Below are positions 8,707-18,447 of a stretch of DNA of 64,000 bases, piece by piece. The stretch covers positions 56,176-120,175 of the forward strand of contig JAMXFF010000010.1 in assembly GCA_025370845.1 (NCBI GenBank), in the 5' to 3' direction. Every line of letters begins with the position of its first letter. The stretch's first letter is position 1. Position numbers and translations under genes: made by a program. The notes below the pieces were generated by a model. The model saw only the letters and a list, made by a program, of their open reading frames with translations, was not told where the DNA came from and made no database searches. Origin of the DNA: Laspinema palackyanum D2a. GTDB lineage: Bacteria > Cyanobacteriota > Cyanobacteriia > Cyanobacteriales > Laspinemataceae.

Positions 8707-11700
8707 TTATCCCTCCCCGGGTGTTGCTTTCCGCAAATCTAACACTTTTTTAACCTGAGTCAAAAATGCTAAGGCATTAAATTCAACCCGTGGCGTCATG
8801 TGTTCAAAGATAGATAAAGCACCAATGGACTGTTCTCCAATGATATTTTCATAAGGGTCTAATTTCAAAGTTTGCTGGGTTTTGCGATCGAAGCGGGAGA
8901 AGTGAAAGAGGGTTAAGTATTGCAAGATGTCCCGTTTTAGGGGAGTGTCATAGATTAAATCTTGGCGAATGGATTGGTCATCCATCACTTGGGGATAATA
9001 CTCTCCTAATAAGGTGGAATAGGAAATCACACCATTATAAAAGCGGTCCTCCGGTCGGCCAACACTGATGCCATTAAATAGGTTGAGAAAGACCACCGCT
9101 TGCTGTCGGGGGTCTTGCGCTAAACTGGTGAGTTGTTGAGTGTCTTGGACCACAAATGCATTGACTGGGGGACCGCCTAATTTGCAGACGTAATATTTAT
9201 CGAAAAAGATGGGATAAATTTTCAAGTCTGGATGGTTTTGCATCAAGGCGGTGATCAGGGGAGGAGACATAAAATACAGGTCTTCATCGCGATCGCCACG
9301 GGTGATATGTAGGGTACTGGTATAGGGTGCTTGTGCGACATACAGGATATGCCGGTATCCTTGTTGATACAGTTGGTTGACGGTATCGATTAAAATAGGC
9401 GGTTCCCGATAGAGGCGACGCAGGGAGTAGTTATCGGAAAAGGTCTGGAGTCGTTCAATTTGGATGGTATCGGGTTGCGATCGCTGGATGCCGATAATTT
9501 CTCCAGTGACATTGGCAATCCGAGTCTTCCGGTATTGAGGGTTCGTTGCCGCATCACTCTCTCGACTTGATACAATGACGATCGCCAGTTTATCTAACTG
9601 CAACGGTGAGGTACTTTCCATCACCCGAAAGGTTTTCGGTAACACAGAGTAAAGAGACCTCAACCCATTTTCTAACCGATGTCGATTGAAGTTCTGCAAC
9701 CGAATCCCTTGGGAATTAGACCGATATTGATGACTCAGCAAATAGGACAATTCCTTACAAAGATTGGCTAAAAATTTCTCGGTTGGCAGGGGTCGTTCAT
9801 GGGTTCCCTCATGCAGGCGCAGAAACGGAATAAACAAGCTTTTTGGCGCTTTTTCCAGGATTAAATCAAAGCAAATATAAGCAAGAATTGTCCAAGTGAC
9901 CCGATAAATAAAGGTCTGACTCGGATTCAATCCTCCGGGATTCAAGCGCGTATTATCATAATCCAACAGAATTAATGGCTGATTTCGGAACGTTTCTCGA
10001 TACTGTTGCCAACAAATCCCTTGATTCGGAGTACAAACCACCGCCAGCATCCGAATTCCAGCAATTTGATAATTCCAGGTAAATTGTTCTCGTTCAGTTT
10101 CCGGAAAATACCGGATATCTTCAATTTTGATACTCGCTTCGAGACGACAGAGTGCTTTGTTTTCCAGTCCGGGTTCACCAATGGTCACATATTTCAACTG
10201 TGCTCTGGAATTTCTTTCTACCTCGGGGTCTAAAAAATACCCCAGTAGCGCACTATTCACATCTTTCTGTAAAATCCCTTTTCTGAGGTTAATTTGTCGC
10301 GAGTAAGTCCGGGTGGGTAAAATTCTTTGTCGCTTGATAACATTTTGCAGCATCGATCGCAAGCGTGCAATTTTACTCCGGACATTCCGTTGGTTCATCC
10401 CTCGGACGAACCCCGAAAAAATCCCCTGTTTTGGATTTGTCGGTCCTTCCTCAGACCCGCGTAAAATTGGCATCACCCGTTCATCAAACAGTCGGCAAGG
10501 GTCAAAGTTGCCTTCCAGATCCGGGTTATAATCGGGTTTTCCTGGGTCGCAATCCGAGGCGAACACGAAATAATAAATAAACAGTCGGACTAATACTTTT
10601 CTGACAAAGGATTCCCGGCGAGTTTCATCAGATATTGCCTCCTGATGTTCCGGACTGTTGGGGTCCAGCAGCATCAGGTTATAATCAAAGACTTCTTGTC
10701 CCGCATGGGTTTGAACCGGACCACCAAATTTAAGTTTTAGTCCAAAAATAAACTGCCGTTCCCCCCCTTCTCGGTCCGTATGTTCTCCTAAATTGCCTTC
10801 AATGATGGGAATAATTGGCAGACAATCGAAGACCTCAGCGCGGGATAAGGCATCTCGATAATTAACCGTTACTCCTCCATAATTTACCTCAAAATCCCCA
10901 TCGGCTTTTTCCTGATCGTTGATGTAATCTTCGATTAACCGTAAGCGCCGAATTAAATCGTTGAGATAAATCATCCCAAGGGTATCGCTGGTTTCGATAT
11001 GCTCCGCCAGATGCTCTAAATAGATGATTTTTGCTTCTTTATTGAGCTTTCCCAGACTTTCGGTATCTACCAATTTCTGCAAATCATCAAAGTAGGAAAT
11101 TTCATCCTGAACTAACCCATCCAAAACTTCTAACAATTGTTGCTGCATCCCTTCGTCATGGGGAGCAAGTTTAGTGGTAATATAGTTAGCAATTCCCTGG
11201 CGCAGGTCCGACGGAAATCGGTCCACATTTTGCACCACCAGGGTAACTTTATGGAATTTCAGTCGAGATTCACTGCCAGGACGGTTAGTTTCTAGTCTGA
11301 GTTTGTCTTTTTGAAGGGGTGGAGAAGATTGATTAAAATTGAAGGTAAATCCCAGTTGTCCGGTTGTCCCTTGAACCTGGGTTAACTCCCGACTCATCTG
11401 GTCAACGGTCTGTGCGATCGCCTCCACAGACCCCATTGTTTCCTGGAGATGGCGTCGTAACTGGTCTTGAATTTGCTGAATTTGCTGACTAAACTGCTCC
11501 TCAATTCTGGGGGTAAATTTCACCGAGGCCGATCGCACCCCATTGGCGGAAATTAGGGGATTCTGAACCTGAGCATTGGCCGCCAGTTCACCGGCAATTT
11601 CATCGATTTTAATTCGCAATCGATTCCTATCCCCAGACAGTTGAAATAGATTATTCCCCTGGATTGCGCGCGAAATTTGCTCCAAAAGGTAGCTGTAGTC

Positions 11701-11754
11701 TACAGGTTGTAACCCATCGTTACCCCCTGAAAGTTGGTTAACCACGATGCTCAC
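8707..11754 (-). CDS. Large protein of unknown family, partner of the helicase-like gene
   Basis: A 1015-aa soluble protein that I do not recognise. A probable coiled coil spans about residues 80-135 (EEQFSQQIQQIQDQLRRHLQ). The middle is mixed alpha/beta. From residue 720 on there is an alpha/beta-like run: a buried strand ending in SSR (KLAIVIVSSRESD), then GYRHILYVAQAPYTSTLHIT, DLKIYPIFFDKYYVCKL and AVVFLNLFNGISVG. Strands ending in charged residues could belong to an RNase H/PIWI-like or Rossmann-like domain, but no catalytic set is certain. The start ATG lies in a good context and the gene precedes the helicase-like gene on the same strand. No signal peptide or membrane segment is obvious. 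Confidence 0.7.
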   Translation of the reverse strand: MSIVVNQLSGGNDGLQPVDYSYLLEQISRAIQGNNLFQLSGDRNRLRIKIDEIAGELAANAQVQNPLISANGVRSASVKFTPRIEEQFSQQIQQIQDQLRRHLQETMGSVEAIAQTVDQMSRELTQVQGTTGQLGFTFNFNQSSPPLQKDKLRLETNRPGSESRLKFHKVTLVVQNVDRFPSDLRQGIANYITTKLAPHDEGMQQQLLEVLDGLVQDEISYFDDLQKLVDTESLGKLNKEAKIIYLEHLAEHIETSDTLGMIYLNDLIRRLRLIEDYINDQEKADGDFEVNYGGVTVNYRDALSRAEVFDCLPIIPIIEGNLGEHTDREGGERQFIFGLKLKFGGPVQTHAGQEVFDYNLMLLDPNSPEHQEAISDETRRESFVRKVLVRLFIYYFVFASDCDPGKPDYNPDLEGNFDPCRLFDERVMPILRGSEEGPTNPKQGIFSGFVRGMNQRNVRSKIARLRSMLQNVIKRQRILPTRTYSRQINLRKGILQKDVNSALLGYFLDPEVERNSRAQLKYVTIGEPGLENKALCRLEASIKIEDIRYFPETEREQFTWNYQIAGIRMLAVVCTPNQGICWQQYRETFRNQPLILLDYDNTRLNPGGLNPSQTFIYRVTWTILAYICFDLILEKAPKSLFIPFLRLHEGTHERPLPTEKFLANLCKELSYLLSHQYRSNSQGIRLQNFNRHRLENGLRSLYSVLPKTFRVMESTSPLQLDKLAIVIVSSRESDAATNPQYRKTRIANVTGEIIGIQRSQPDTIQIERLQTFSDNYSLRRLYREPPILIDTVNQLYQQGYRHILYVAQAPYTSTLHITRGDRDEDLYFMSPPLITALMQNHPDLKIYPIFFDKYYVCKLGGPPVNAFVVQDTQQLTSLAQDPRQQAVVFLNLFNGISVGRPEDRFYNGVISYSTLLGEYYPQVMDDQSIRQDLIYDTPLKRDILQYLTLFHFSRFDRKTQQTLKLDPYENIIGEQSIGALSIFEHMTPRVEFNALAFLTQVKKVLDLRKATPGEG

Positions 11755-11828
11755 TCCTCCCTGATTGTCCTAATTTTTAGTAGTCTATCACAACGGAGTC
11801 AATTCCCTCGCATTTCATCCCTCCGTTC

Positions 11829-13847
11829 CTACTCTTCCGGCGTTTCTACCTTCACCTGCCAGGTTTCCAAGGTAATTCCCACGGTTTGTTCCAACCGAGT
11901 CAAGGCATTCAAATAGTTGATTTGTGCAGTCAATTCGCTATTATTCGCACTGACTACTTCTTCTTGAGCGGTGATAATGTTGCGAATGGAACCCCGACCT
12001 AATCGGAGTAATTCTCGCTCATTTTCCAAGTTTTGTTCGGCAAATCCTCTCTCTTCCCTTGCTAAATCTACTTGTTTGAGAAGTAAATTAGCATCCCGAA
12101 CCTGATCACCCACTTCAATTAAAAGATTATCTCGTTCATCATTCAGGTCATTTTGCGCTTGCAACAGATTCACTCGTTCTTGCTCTACCTGACTCTCTAA
12201 TCTGCGATCGCCAAACCTTCTACTCAAACTAATTCCCACTCTCATATCATTGCGATCGGCACTTTGCGATCGCAACCCATTCCCATAACTCGCATTCAAC
12301 TTCATATCCCAACGCCTCTCATCTTCCGCCAGCAGTAAATTCAACTGAGCAATCTCCACCTCCAGTTGTGCATTGAGATAGGTGGAACTGTTTTGCAAGG
12401 CCAATTGCTTCAACTCTTCTTCATTTAACTGGGTATCTTCCACCACAATTTTTTCCCCGGCAATAATTGGGAAATTTTGAACATCAAGAATCTTGAGCAA
12501 GTCCAATCGCACCCGCTCAAAGTTATTTTCCGCGCCTAAGAGTTGGACTTGCAGGTTGGCAATATTCCGTTCATTTTGCACTAACTCAATTCTCGCTTGT
12601 CTCCCCGCTTCCACCAACCCTCGATTAATCTCCGATATATCCTGAGCAATTTTTAGGGAATTTTGAGCAATTTTTACCTCTTCCTGTGCTTGCAAGAGTT
12701 GCCGATATCCTAAAATAGCCTCGGTAATGATATCGATTAAGGTGGATTGTAAACCTCGTTGATTGATGGTTTCTAGGAATTCGGCAATTTTAAGGGAAGC
12801 GGTATTGACCTCGTTGCCAAAACCCCGTAATAAAGATTGGCTAAAATTGAGTTCAAGCGCTTGATTAACATTATCTAAATCCTCAATTTCAGATTGATTA
12901 CTACTTTGATTAAGACCTCCCAAATTCCATCTCGCACTGATTTCTCCCCCAGTAGAGGTTCGCATGGAGACAATCGAACCGGCGCTAATTTCAGCAGAGT
13001 TGCTGCTTGCACTCCCGAAATCATTGCGATTGATACCCACCGAGATTTCTGGGGTAAAAATGGGTTGAAATTTATCTAATTCCACGGCTAAATTGGCTCG
13101 TTCTGTGAGGCGCTGGAGATAGGCATTTTTAATCGCTCGGTTATTTTGGACTGCTAAACCCACCACCTCCACCAGGGTTACGGGAATTCCCTCAAGGAGG
13201 CGATCGCCAGGAGTCTCAGGAACCGCAGGACGAGTCTCAGGACCCGTCACCGGCACTTGCTGCAATTCCCCAGGCCGATTCTCAAATAAAGGCACTGTTG
13301 CTGGGTCTAAATCGCGATCGCCACTAGGGGAATTCGACTCTACGGGTAACTGAGGAAGACTCTGAGATATCACTTCATTTTGCTCCTGGCGATCGCCTTG
13401 AGGCACTGCCGCTTCCGGTTCTCTCCGAGGCGGTTCTGCTGCTCTGGGTTCAACGGGTTCTGCCGGTGGTGGCACATCTATCTGAGCTACATTTTTTCTC
13501 ACTTTACCGGATGAAACTGGAGAGGGACTGGGAAAATCTGGCGTCAAGGGAGACACCAACTTCCCAACGACCGAGGGAATATCTCCTGGAAGTGAGGCCG
13601 GAACTTCTGGGGAAATAACCGGGGGAACTGGCAATTCTGGCATCGTGATTTGTTCCGGAATGGCCTCCGGAGTCAGTTCTTCGGCAATCCCTCCTTCGTG
13701 AAACTTGCTCCCGGCCAACAGGGTCAAAGATGTGCCAAAAATAGCCGCTATAAAACTGACCGTCGGGGTCACCCAAACAGGCCGTTCCTTCTTCGTCTGA
13801 GTGCCGATCGCCATCTCTCCATGCTTTGTATCTTGATTATCCTGCAT
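11829..13847 (-). CDS. TolC family outer-membrane efflux protein with N-terminal hydrophobic anchor
   Basis: A 672-aa protein whose C-terminal 430 residues are a TolC/OEP domain with two helical repeats (typical stretches: NNRAIKNAYLQRLTERANLAVELDKFQPIFTPEI and the later LLRLGRGSIRNIITAQEEVVSANN). It would form the outer-membrane channel and periplasmic tunnel of a tripartite exporter. The first 25 residues are polar, then comes a hydrophobic stretch (VTPTVSFIAAIFGTSLTLLAG, about 27-47), then a linker of roughly 170 residues very rich in Pro and Glu. This long linker is unusual for TolC proteins. The gene is last in a minus-strand set after the adaptor and the permease, 32 bp from the permease stop. 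Confidence 0.85.
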   Translation of the reverse strand: MQDNQDTKHGEMAIGTQTKKERPVWVTPTVSFIAAIFGTSLTLLAGSKFHEGGIAEELTPEAIPEQITMPELPVPPVISPEVPASLPGDIPSVVGKLVSPLTPDFPSPSPVSSGKVRKNVAQIDVPPPAEPVEPRAAEPPRREPEAAVPQGDRQEQNEVISQSLPQLPVESNSPSGDRDLDPATVPLFENRPGELQQVPVTGPETRPAVPETPGDRLLEGIPVTLVEVVGLAVQNNRAIKNAYLQRLTERANLAVELDKFQPIFTPEISVGINRNDFGSASSNSAEISAGSIVSMRTSTGGEISARWNLGGLNQSSNQSEIEDLDNVNQALELNFSQSLLRGFGNEVNTASLKIAEFLETINQRGLQSTLIDIITEAILGYRQLLQAQEEVKIAQNSLKIAQDISEINRGLVEAGRQARIELVQNERNIANLQVQLLGAENNFERVRLDLLKILDVQNFPIIAGEKIVVEDTQLNEEELKQLALQNSSTYLNAQLEVEIAQLNLLLAEDERRWDMKLNASYGNGLRSQSADRNDMRVGISLSRRFGDRRLESQVEQERVNLLQAQNDLNDERDNLLIEVGDQVRDANLLLKQVDLAREERGFAEQNLENERELLRLGRGSIRNIITAQEEVVSANNSELTAQINYLNALTRLEQTVGITLETWQVKVETPEE

Positions 13848-13879
13848 ACCCCTTCATCCTTCCTAACTTGTATCAAATC

Positions 13880-15058
13880 CTAGCGCGATCGCAATGCTTG
13901 TACTGGGTCTAACTTGCTCGCTTGCATCGCAGGCAAAAATCCCGCACCCACCCCCACCAACAGCGCCGAACCTATCGCCAATCCAGCAGTTTTCCGCTCA
14001 AACTCATAAGGCAACTCAAAGCGATCGGCCACCACCATCGTTAATCCATGTACCGTTAAAATCGCCAACACCCCCCCCAACAGACTCAAAATTGCCGCCT
14101 CTAAAATAAACTGGAACATAATATCCCCGGACGTCGCACCGATCGCACGACGCAGGCCAATTTCCGGCGTCCGTTCCATCACTGCGGCGATCGTAATATT
14201 GGCAATTCCCACTCCCCCCACCAACAAGGCCACTGCTCCCACCGCCAACAACGCGCGGGAAACCAGATCCAGGGTTTTTTTCTGCTCAATAATATCCTCC
14301 ACATTATTCCAAGTATAAACCTCTCCATCGGGGTAGCGCTGGGTTAACAGTTGTTTGACTTGCTCTTCCAAACGATTCATTTCTGCCATTTCCTGGGGTC
14401 GGATCAAAATTGTCCCGATATTGCGGCGGCCTGTGAGTGCGGCATAAAGCGACATCGGCACGAGCATTTCCCCACTGGGTTCCTCATCCTTATACTGAAT
14501 CTTTGTATCCACTAAACCGATTACGACATACAATCGACCATTAAAATAAATTCGTTTGCCAACTGGATTAATCTTTTTAAATATTTGCTCCCGTAAGACA
14601 TTATCAATGACCGCAACCGAGCGATAGCTGGTAAAATCCGCCTCACTAAAAAATCGTCCTTGCAAAATGGAGCGACCAGCAATCTGTAAATAGCCTTCAG
14701 AAACCGCACTGACGTTGGCCGTGCCTTCATTTTGCTCAAAGATAATGCTGGCACCGTAATCTATCCCCGCACTTGTGCCGATCGCCTGCACCCCACTCAA
14801 GCGACTTTTTAAATATCCCACATCTTCTACCCTCAGTCTGCTGCCACTGCGAGACCACTCCATCGCCTGAACTTGCGGTGCTTCCCGCTTTTCGATTTCC
14901 TCAGCAATCACCGCTGTGCTAATCGTTCTCACTTGCAAGGTAGCGCTCACGGCCGTTACCCCCATAAACACCCCCAAAGTCGTCAAGGCCGATCGCAAGC
15001 GATTTCCCCGGAGGGAATCACAACTGATCCGGATTAAATCAAATATACTTAAACTCAT
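13880..15058 (-). CDS. MacB/DevC-like ABC transporter permease (FtsX domain)
   Basis: A 392-aa permease with one N-terminal membrane segment (SALTTLGVFMGVTAVSATLQV), a MacB-type periplasmic core of about 200 residues, and three C-terminal membrane helices of the FtsX domain (LVGGVGIANITIAAVMERTPEIGLRRAIGA is characteristic). It lacks the fused ATPase of MacB, as in cyanobacterial DevBCA-type exporters. The frame is open from a GTG at 15097, but the ATG at 15058 has a strong ribosome site (AGGGAAGGGAG) just upstream and aligns with family starts. The separate ATPase subunit is not in this window. Confidence 0.88.
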   Translation of the reverse strand: MSLSIFDLIRISCDSLRGNRLRSALTTLGVFMGVTAVSATLQVRTISTAVIAEEIEKREAPQVQAMEWSRSGSRLRVEDVGYLKSRLSGVQAIGTSAGIDYGASIIFEQNEGTANVSAVSEGYLQIAGRSILQGRFFSEADFTSYRSVAVIDNVLREQIFKKINPVGKRIYFNGRLYVVIGLVDTKIQYKDEEPSGEMLVPMSLYAALTGRRNIGTILIRPQEMAEMNRLEEQVKQLLTQRYPDGEVYTWNNVEDIIEQKKTLDLVSRALLAVGAVALLVGGVGIANITIAAVMERTPEIGLRRAIGATSGDIMFQFILEAAILSLLGGVLAILTVHGLTMVVADRFELPYEFERKTAGLAIGSALLVGVGAGFLPAMQASKLDPVQALRSR

Positions 15059-15111
15059 GCTGCTGCTCCCTTCCCTAAAACTCACTTCATCACTCACCGA
15101 CCCCTACGCCG

Positions 15112-16986
15112 TCATTTCTCGGAACCCTCTTCCCCTTTCCCCGATGGTTCCTCCGCCTTGGCGATCGCCACCACCATCCCCGGTTCTAAAGATACCTCTG
15201 AAGGCGGCATCACCACCTTGTCCCCCACTTCCAGTCCGGATTTAATCTCCACCTCCGTCACCCCTTCCAAACCCAACTCAATGGTTTTTTTCTGGACCTG
15301 ACTCTGAGCATCCACCGTCCAAATATAAGGTCGGGGAGCATCTCGTTGAATCACTTCAATCGGTAACACCATCACATCTTTAATCTGCTGGACAATAATT
15401 TCCACACTCACTTGTGCGCCAGGAATCAAACTCCCCGTCGGAGTCTCCAGCTTGATGGTGGCAGGCACCGATGCTTGTCCAGAAGTCCGACTCGAACTAC
15501 TTTCCTCCGAAATCGCCAAGGGAGAAAGCTGATGGACCAACCCCTGATACATCTGAGCATTAGGTCCAATCACCGTCACCCGCGCTTCTTGCTCAAGTTT
15601 GACCTGGGAAGCATCCAAAGTGGAAAGTTGAAGATTCACAAACTCTTGCGAGGGGTCTCCTAATGTGAGCAAATCATCCCCCCCGCTAATGCCATCTCCA
15701 TTTTTGACCATCACCTGTAAAATTGTTGCAGCAATCGGAGTTGCCACGATATTTTGTGCCAACTGCTCCTGGGTGTTTTGGATAGTAATTTGTTCTCGCT
15801 CTAGTTGGAGGCGTTCTTGGTTAAATTGCGATCGCACTTCCCGGAGTTGACCTTCTGCCGTTCGGACCGCCTTCCGTGCCTCCTCCACCTCCTTATTCGG
15901 TTCCCGACGGAATTTATCTAACTCAATTTCAGTCCGTTCCAACTCAAACATCGCACTTTGGATAGCTGTCTCTACAGTTCTGACAGATTCCTGTGTTGTT
16001 TCCACCTCTTTTTGTGCAGTCTCCAGCTCATCGGCCAATTCCTCCTCAATGGTTCCCCGTTGGAGCTGAAGTTTCTCTAACTCCAGAAGGATTTGAGTCA
16101 CCGCCACCTCCGCTTCGTGGAGAGAAAATTCAGCGCTACGAACTGCACTTTCTTGGGTTTGAACCTCTTGTTCGGCAATAAATCCTCGTTGCGCTAAGTC
16201 TTGGTCCTCTAGTAGTTTCTGTTGTGCGGTAGCGAGTTCTTTCTGTGCATCAATGACTCTGAGTCGGCTGGTTCTCAGGGTAAGGTTTTCTCTCTCAAGA
16301 TCCAGGTTTAACTCAGCCAGTCGGGTTTGGATTTTTTGAGAACCCGCCGCACTTAACCGAGTGAATTCTTGTTCAGATTCCCTTAATTTTTGTTGAGCTT
16401 CCGCCAATTTTTGGCGATGAGTTTCCAGATTGAGTAATTGTTCTCGACGGGTTGCTTCCAGGGTTGCCAGTTGACTTTCTCGGGAAATATTTTCCTGAAC
16501 AAGTCGTTGCAGTTCGGTTTGAGCGATCGTCAAATCGTCCTGTGCCTCCAAAACTTTTCGTTCTGTATTAGCCAAAGAAAGCTGTTGTTCCCGAATTTCT
16601 AAGGGTTTAATCGCAAAATTGGTTTGTTGGTCGAGATTGTCGCGCAGGGTAATTAATTCCCCACCGGATGGGACGCGATCGCCAACCTGCACCAAAACCC
16701 GATCCACCGTTCCATCCCTCGGAGATTTGAGAGTTTGTTGACCACCAAATTCTACAACGCCACTATTGTTAACGGAAATTTCAATCGTTCCCAGTTCCAC
16801 CGCAATTGTGCTTACCTCCACGGCAGCTGATGGATTCAGGACCCGACCATAAAAAACCCATCCGCCAAGGGTTGCGACGGCCAAAACCCCAGCGGCGATC
16901 GGCCAAAACCCTCGCCGTTTATCTTTGTATTTTACTGTTTCCCCCACGATTAAGACTTGCTGGCTCCACTGATTTGTACTGAACAA
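15112..16986 (-). CDS. HlyD/MacA-type membrane fusion protein (exporter adaptor)
   Basis: A 624-aa periplasmic adaptor. One membrane anchor near residues 28-46 (WPIAAGVLAVATLGGWVFYG) is followed by the first half of the lipoyl/barrel-sandwich domain (VDRVLVQVGDRVPSGGELI). A very long coiled-coil hairpin (about 120-420, rich in E, Q, L and R) comes next, then the second lipoyl half, the beta barrel, and a membrane-proximal domain ending in EVGDKVVMPPSEVSLEPGMVV. It would link the inner-membrane permease to the TolC channel. The coiled coil is longer than in MacA. The annotated start is a TTG at 16986; a GTG at 16947 is also possible, and neither has an ideally placed ribosome site. Confidence 0.88.
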   Translation of the reverse strand: MFSTNQWSQQVLIVGETVKYKDKRRGFWPIAAGVLAVATLGGWVFYGRVLNPSAAVEVSTIAVELGTIEISVNNSGVVEFGGQQTLKSPRDGTVDRVLVQVGDRVPSGGELITLRDNLDQQTNFAIKPLEIREQQLSLANTERKVLEAQDDLTIAQTELQRLVQENISRESQLATLEATRREQLLNLETHRQKLAEAQQKLRESEQEFTRLSAAGSQKIQTRLAELNLDLERENLTLRTSRLRVIDAQKELATAQQKLLEDQDLAQRGFIAEQEVQTQESAVRSAEFSLHEAEVAVTQILLELEKLQLQRGTIEEELADELETAQKEVETTQESVRTVETAIQSAMFELERTEIELDKFRREPNKEVEEARKAVRTAEGQLREVRSQFNQERLQLEREQITIQNTQEQLAQNIVATPIAATILQVMVKNGDGISGGDDLLTLGDPSQEFVNLQLSTLDASQVKLEQEARVTVIGPNAQMYQGLVHQLSPLAISEESSSSRTSGQASVPATIKLETPTGSLIPGAQVSVEIIVQQIKDVMVLPIEVIQRDAPRPYIWTVDAQSQVQKKTIELGLEGVTEVEIKSGLEVGDKVVMPPSEVSLEPGMVVAIAKAEEPSGKGEEGSEK

Positions 16987-17390
16987 TCTCCCCCTGAATT
17001 TAAGTCCTCACCGACTGATCATCCATTTCCCTAAACCATCACCTTCCCGGTTGCTATTGTCAAGGTTTAAAGGCATTTTTGCAAGAAAATTCTGTTAAAA
17101 TTTATTGCAATTTTAAGTGGCAACAACCGGCGGGGGATAAAACCCCCGCCTCATAGCTAAAGTCGTCTAAAGACGGCTGCAAGTCTGATACAGTGGTGTT
17201 TTTAGTCGGTTTTCAACCGACTTGAGCTGTTAGGCGGGGGATAAATCCCCCGCCGTTTGTTGCAAGTCAGATACAGTGGTGTTTTTAGTCGGTTTTCAAC
17301 CGACTTGAGCTGTTAGGCCGCCAATCGTTTAAACGATTGGCGGCCGTTTGTTGCTATGATTGAGAGTGACGTTAAGTTCTGTTAAGCGCA
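16987..17390. repeat. Intergenic palindromic repeat mosaic
   Basis: No gene is seen in this 404-bp gap. From 17118 it holds two palindromes with arms GGCGGGGGAT / ATCCCCCGCC type, two copies of a direct repeat (CAGTGGTGTTTTTAGTCGG, about 17192 and 17275), and the 30-bp inverted repeat with arms GGCCGCCAATCG / CGATTGGCGGCC (about 17314-17345). The adaptor operon promoter should lie in 16987-17110, but I cannot fix it. Confidence 0.75.
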
Positions 17391-18005
17391 TTGACTGCAA
17401 CTTCCCGACCCACAAACAGCGTGACCCCGCCAACCACCTGGCACTGCCTCGACCCCTTATGGGAAGGGGGAGAAGAGTGGGTACAGCAGGGATTACCCCA
17501 CCACCAACTCGCACCGGCATGGCAGATTTTGCTCCTCGGAGACGGTTCGCCAACGCGCCATCTGAAACTACTCACCGGGGAACCCACGGAAGTAGACGTG
17601 ATTGATATGTCGGCGATCGCAATGGAACCCGACGGCGCACCGGACCCCATCCAATGGGTCCCCGGACCCCGACTGCGGCGACAAGTCTGGCTACGCACCG
17701 CCTCGGGACAACGACTCGCCTACGCCGCATCCTGGTGGGAAGCCAGTCACGTCGATGAATACCTACAAAACCGCTCAATCCCCATCTGGGAGAGCCTCTC
17801 GCGCCTGCATACCGAACTCTATCGCGACGTCCAAGGCATCCACTACGGACATTCCCCCGCCTTAGAAACCGCCTTCGGACAAAAAGGCCCATTTTGGGGA
17901 AGACATTATCTATTTTGGCATCATAAGAAACCTTTAACGTTAATTTATGAGGTCTTTTCTCCCTATTTAACCCAATATTTAGGACCAACAAAATTGTCAG
18001 AGTAA
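17391..18005 (+). CDS. Chorismate lyase (chorismate-pyruvate lyase family, DUF98)
   Basis: A 204-aa protein of the cyanobacterial chorismate lyase family, which makes 4-hydroxybenzoate, the ring precursor of plastoquinone. Diagnostic segments are the N-terminal LPHHQLAPAWQILLLGDGSPTRHLKLLTG and the C-terminal SIPIWESLSRLHTELYRDVQGI with GRHYLFWHHKKPLTLIYEVFSPYL. The start appears to be a TTG at 17391; a GTG at codon 11 is a fallback. The gene stands alone between a repeat mosaic and a minus-strand small gene. Confidence 0.85.
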   Translation: MTATSRPTNSVTPPTTWHCLDPLWEGGEEWVQQGLPHHQLAPAWQILLLGDGSPTRHLKLLTGEPTEVDVIDMSAIAMEPDGAPDPIQWVPGPRLRRQVWLRTASGQRLAYAASWWEASHVDEYLQNRSIPIWESLSRLHTELYRDVQGIHYGHSPALETAFGQKGPFWGRHYLFWHHKKPLTLIYEVFSPYLTQYLGPTKLSE

Positions 18006-18100
18006 GCGGGATAAAACCTTCTAGGACAAGAAACCGGGTTTCTGCCTAAATTTGTAGAAATTATGCAGAGATTTTAAAAGAAATCCGGTTTCTAACCTGG

Positions 18101-18346
18101 TCATAATTGGCCCAATTCTCGTAAATTTTTCAAATCTTCTTGGAAATCTTCTACATCATAATTTACGCAAATTCCCCGCGTTGCCAATTCCCCTTGGAAC
18201 TCAAGTAAATTCATTCCAGCTAACTGGCGAGCTTTTCCAGTGCTGAGTTTCTTGTCCTTGAACAGCAGAATAGCAATTTCCAGTTTTAGTTCAGATTCAG
18301 ACATCTTAGCCGCCGTCAGGATATCATCGGGAATAATCACACTCAT
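18101..18346 (-). CDS. UPF0175 family small protein (antitoxin-like HTH)
   Basis: An 81-aa protein matching UPF0175: an N-terminal SVIIPDDILTAAKMSESELKLEIAILLFKDKKLSTGKARQLAGMNLLEF pattern containing a helix-turn-helix, then a short C-terminal tail. These proteins are often antitoxin-like and paired with a PIN-type toxin, but no toxin gene is next to this one, so it may be solitary. A second UPF0175 gene is at 25368-25592. Confidence 0.75.
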   Translation of the reverse strand: MSVIIPDDILTAAKMSESELKLEIAILLFKDKKLSTGKARQLAGMNLLEFQGELATRGICVNYDVEDFQEDLKNLRELGQL

Positions 18347-18447
18347 TCAAGCATCCTCCGTGAGTTGTCTTTGAATTGTAGCACCGTGGGACTGGGGTGG
18401 GTTGAGGAGGCATTGTAGTTGGGGTGCTTTGGCAACTTTTAGAACCC

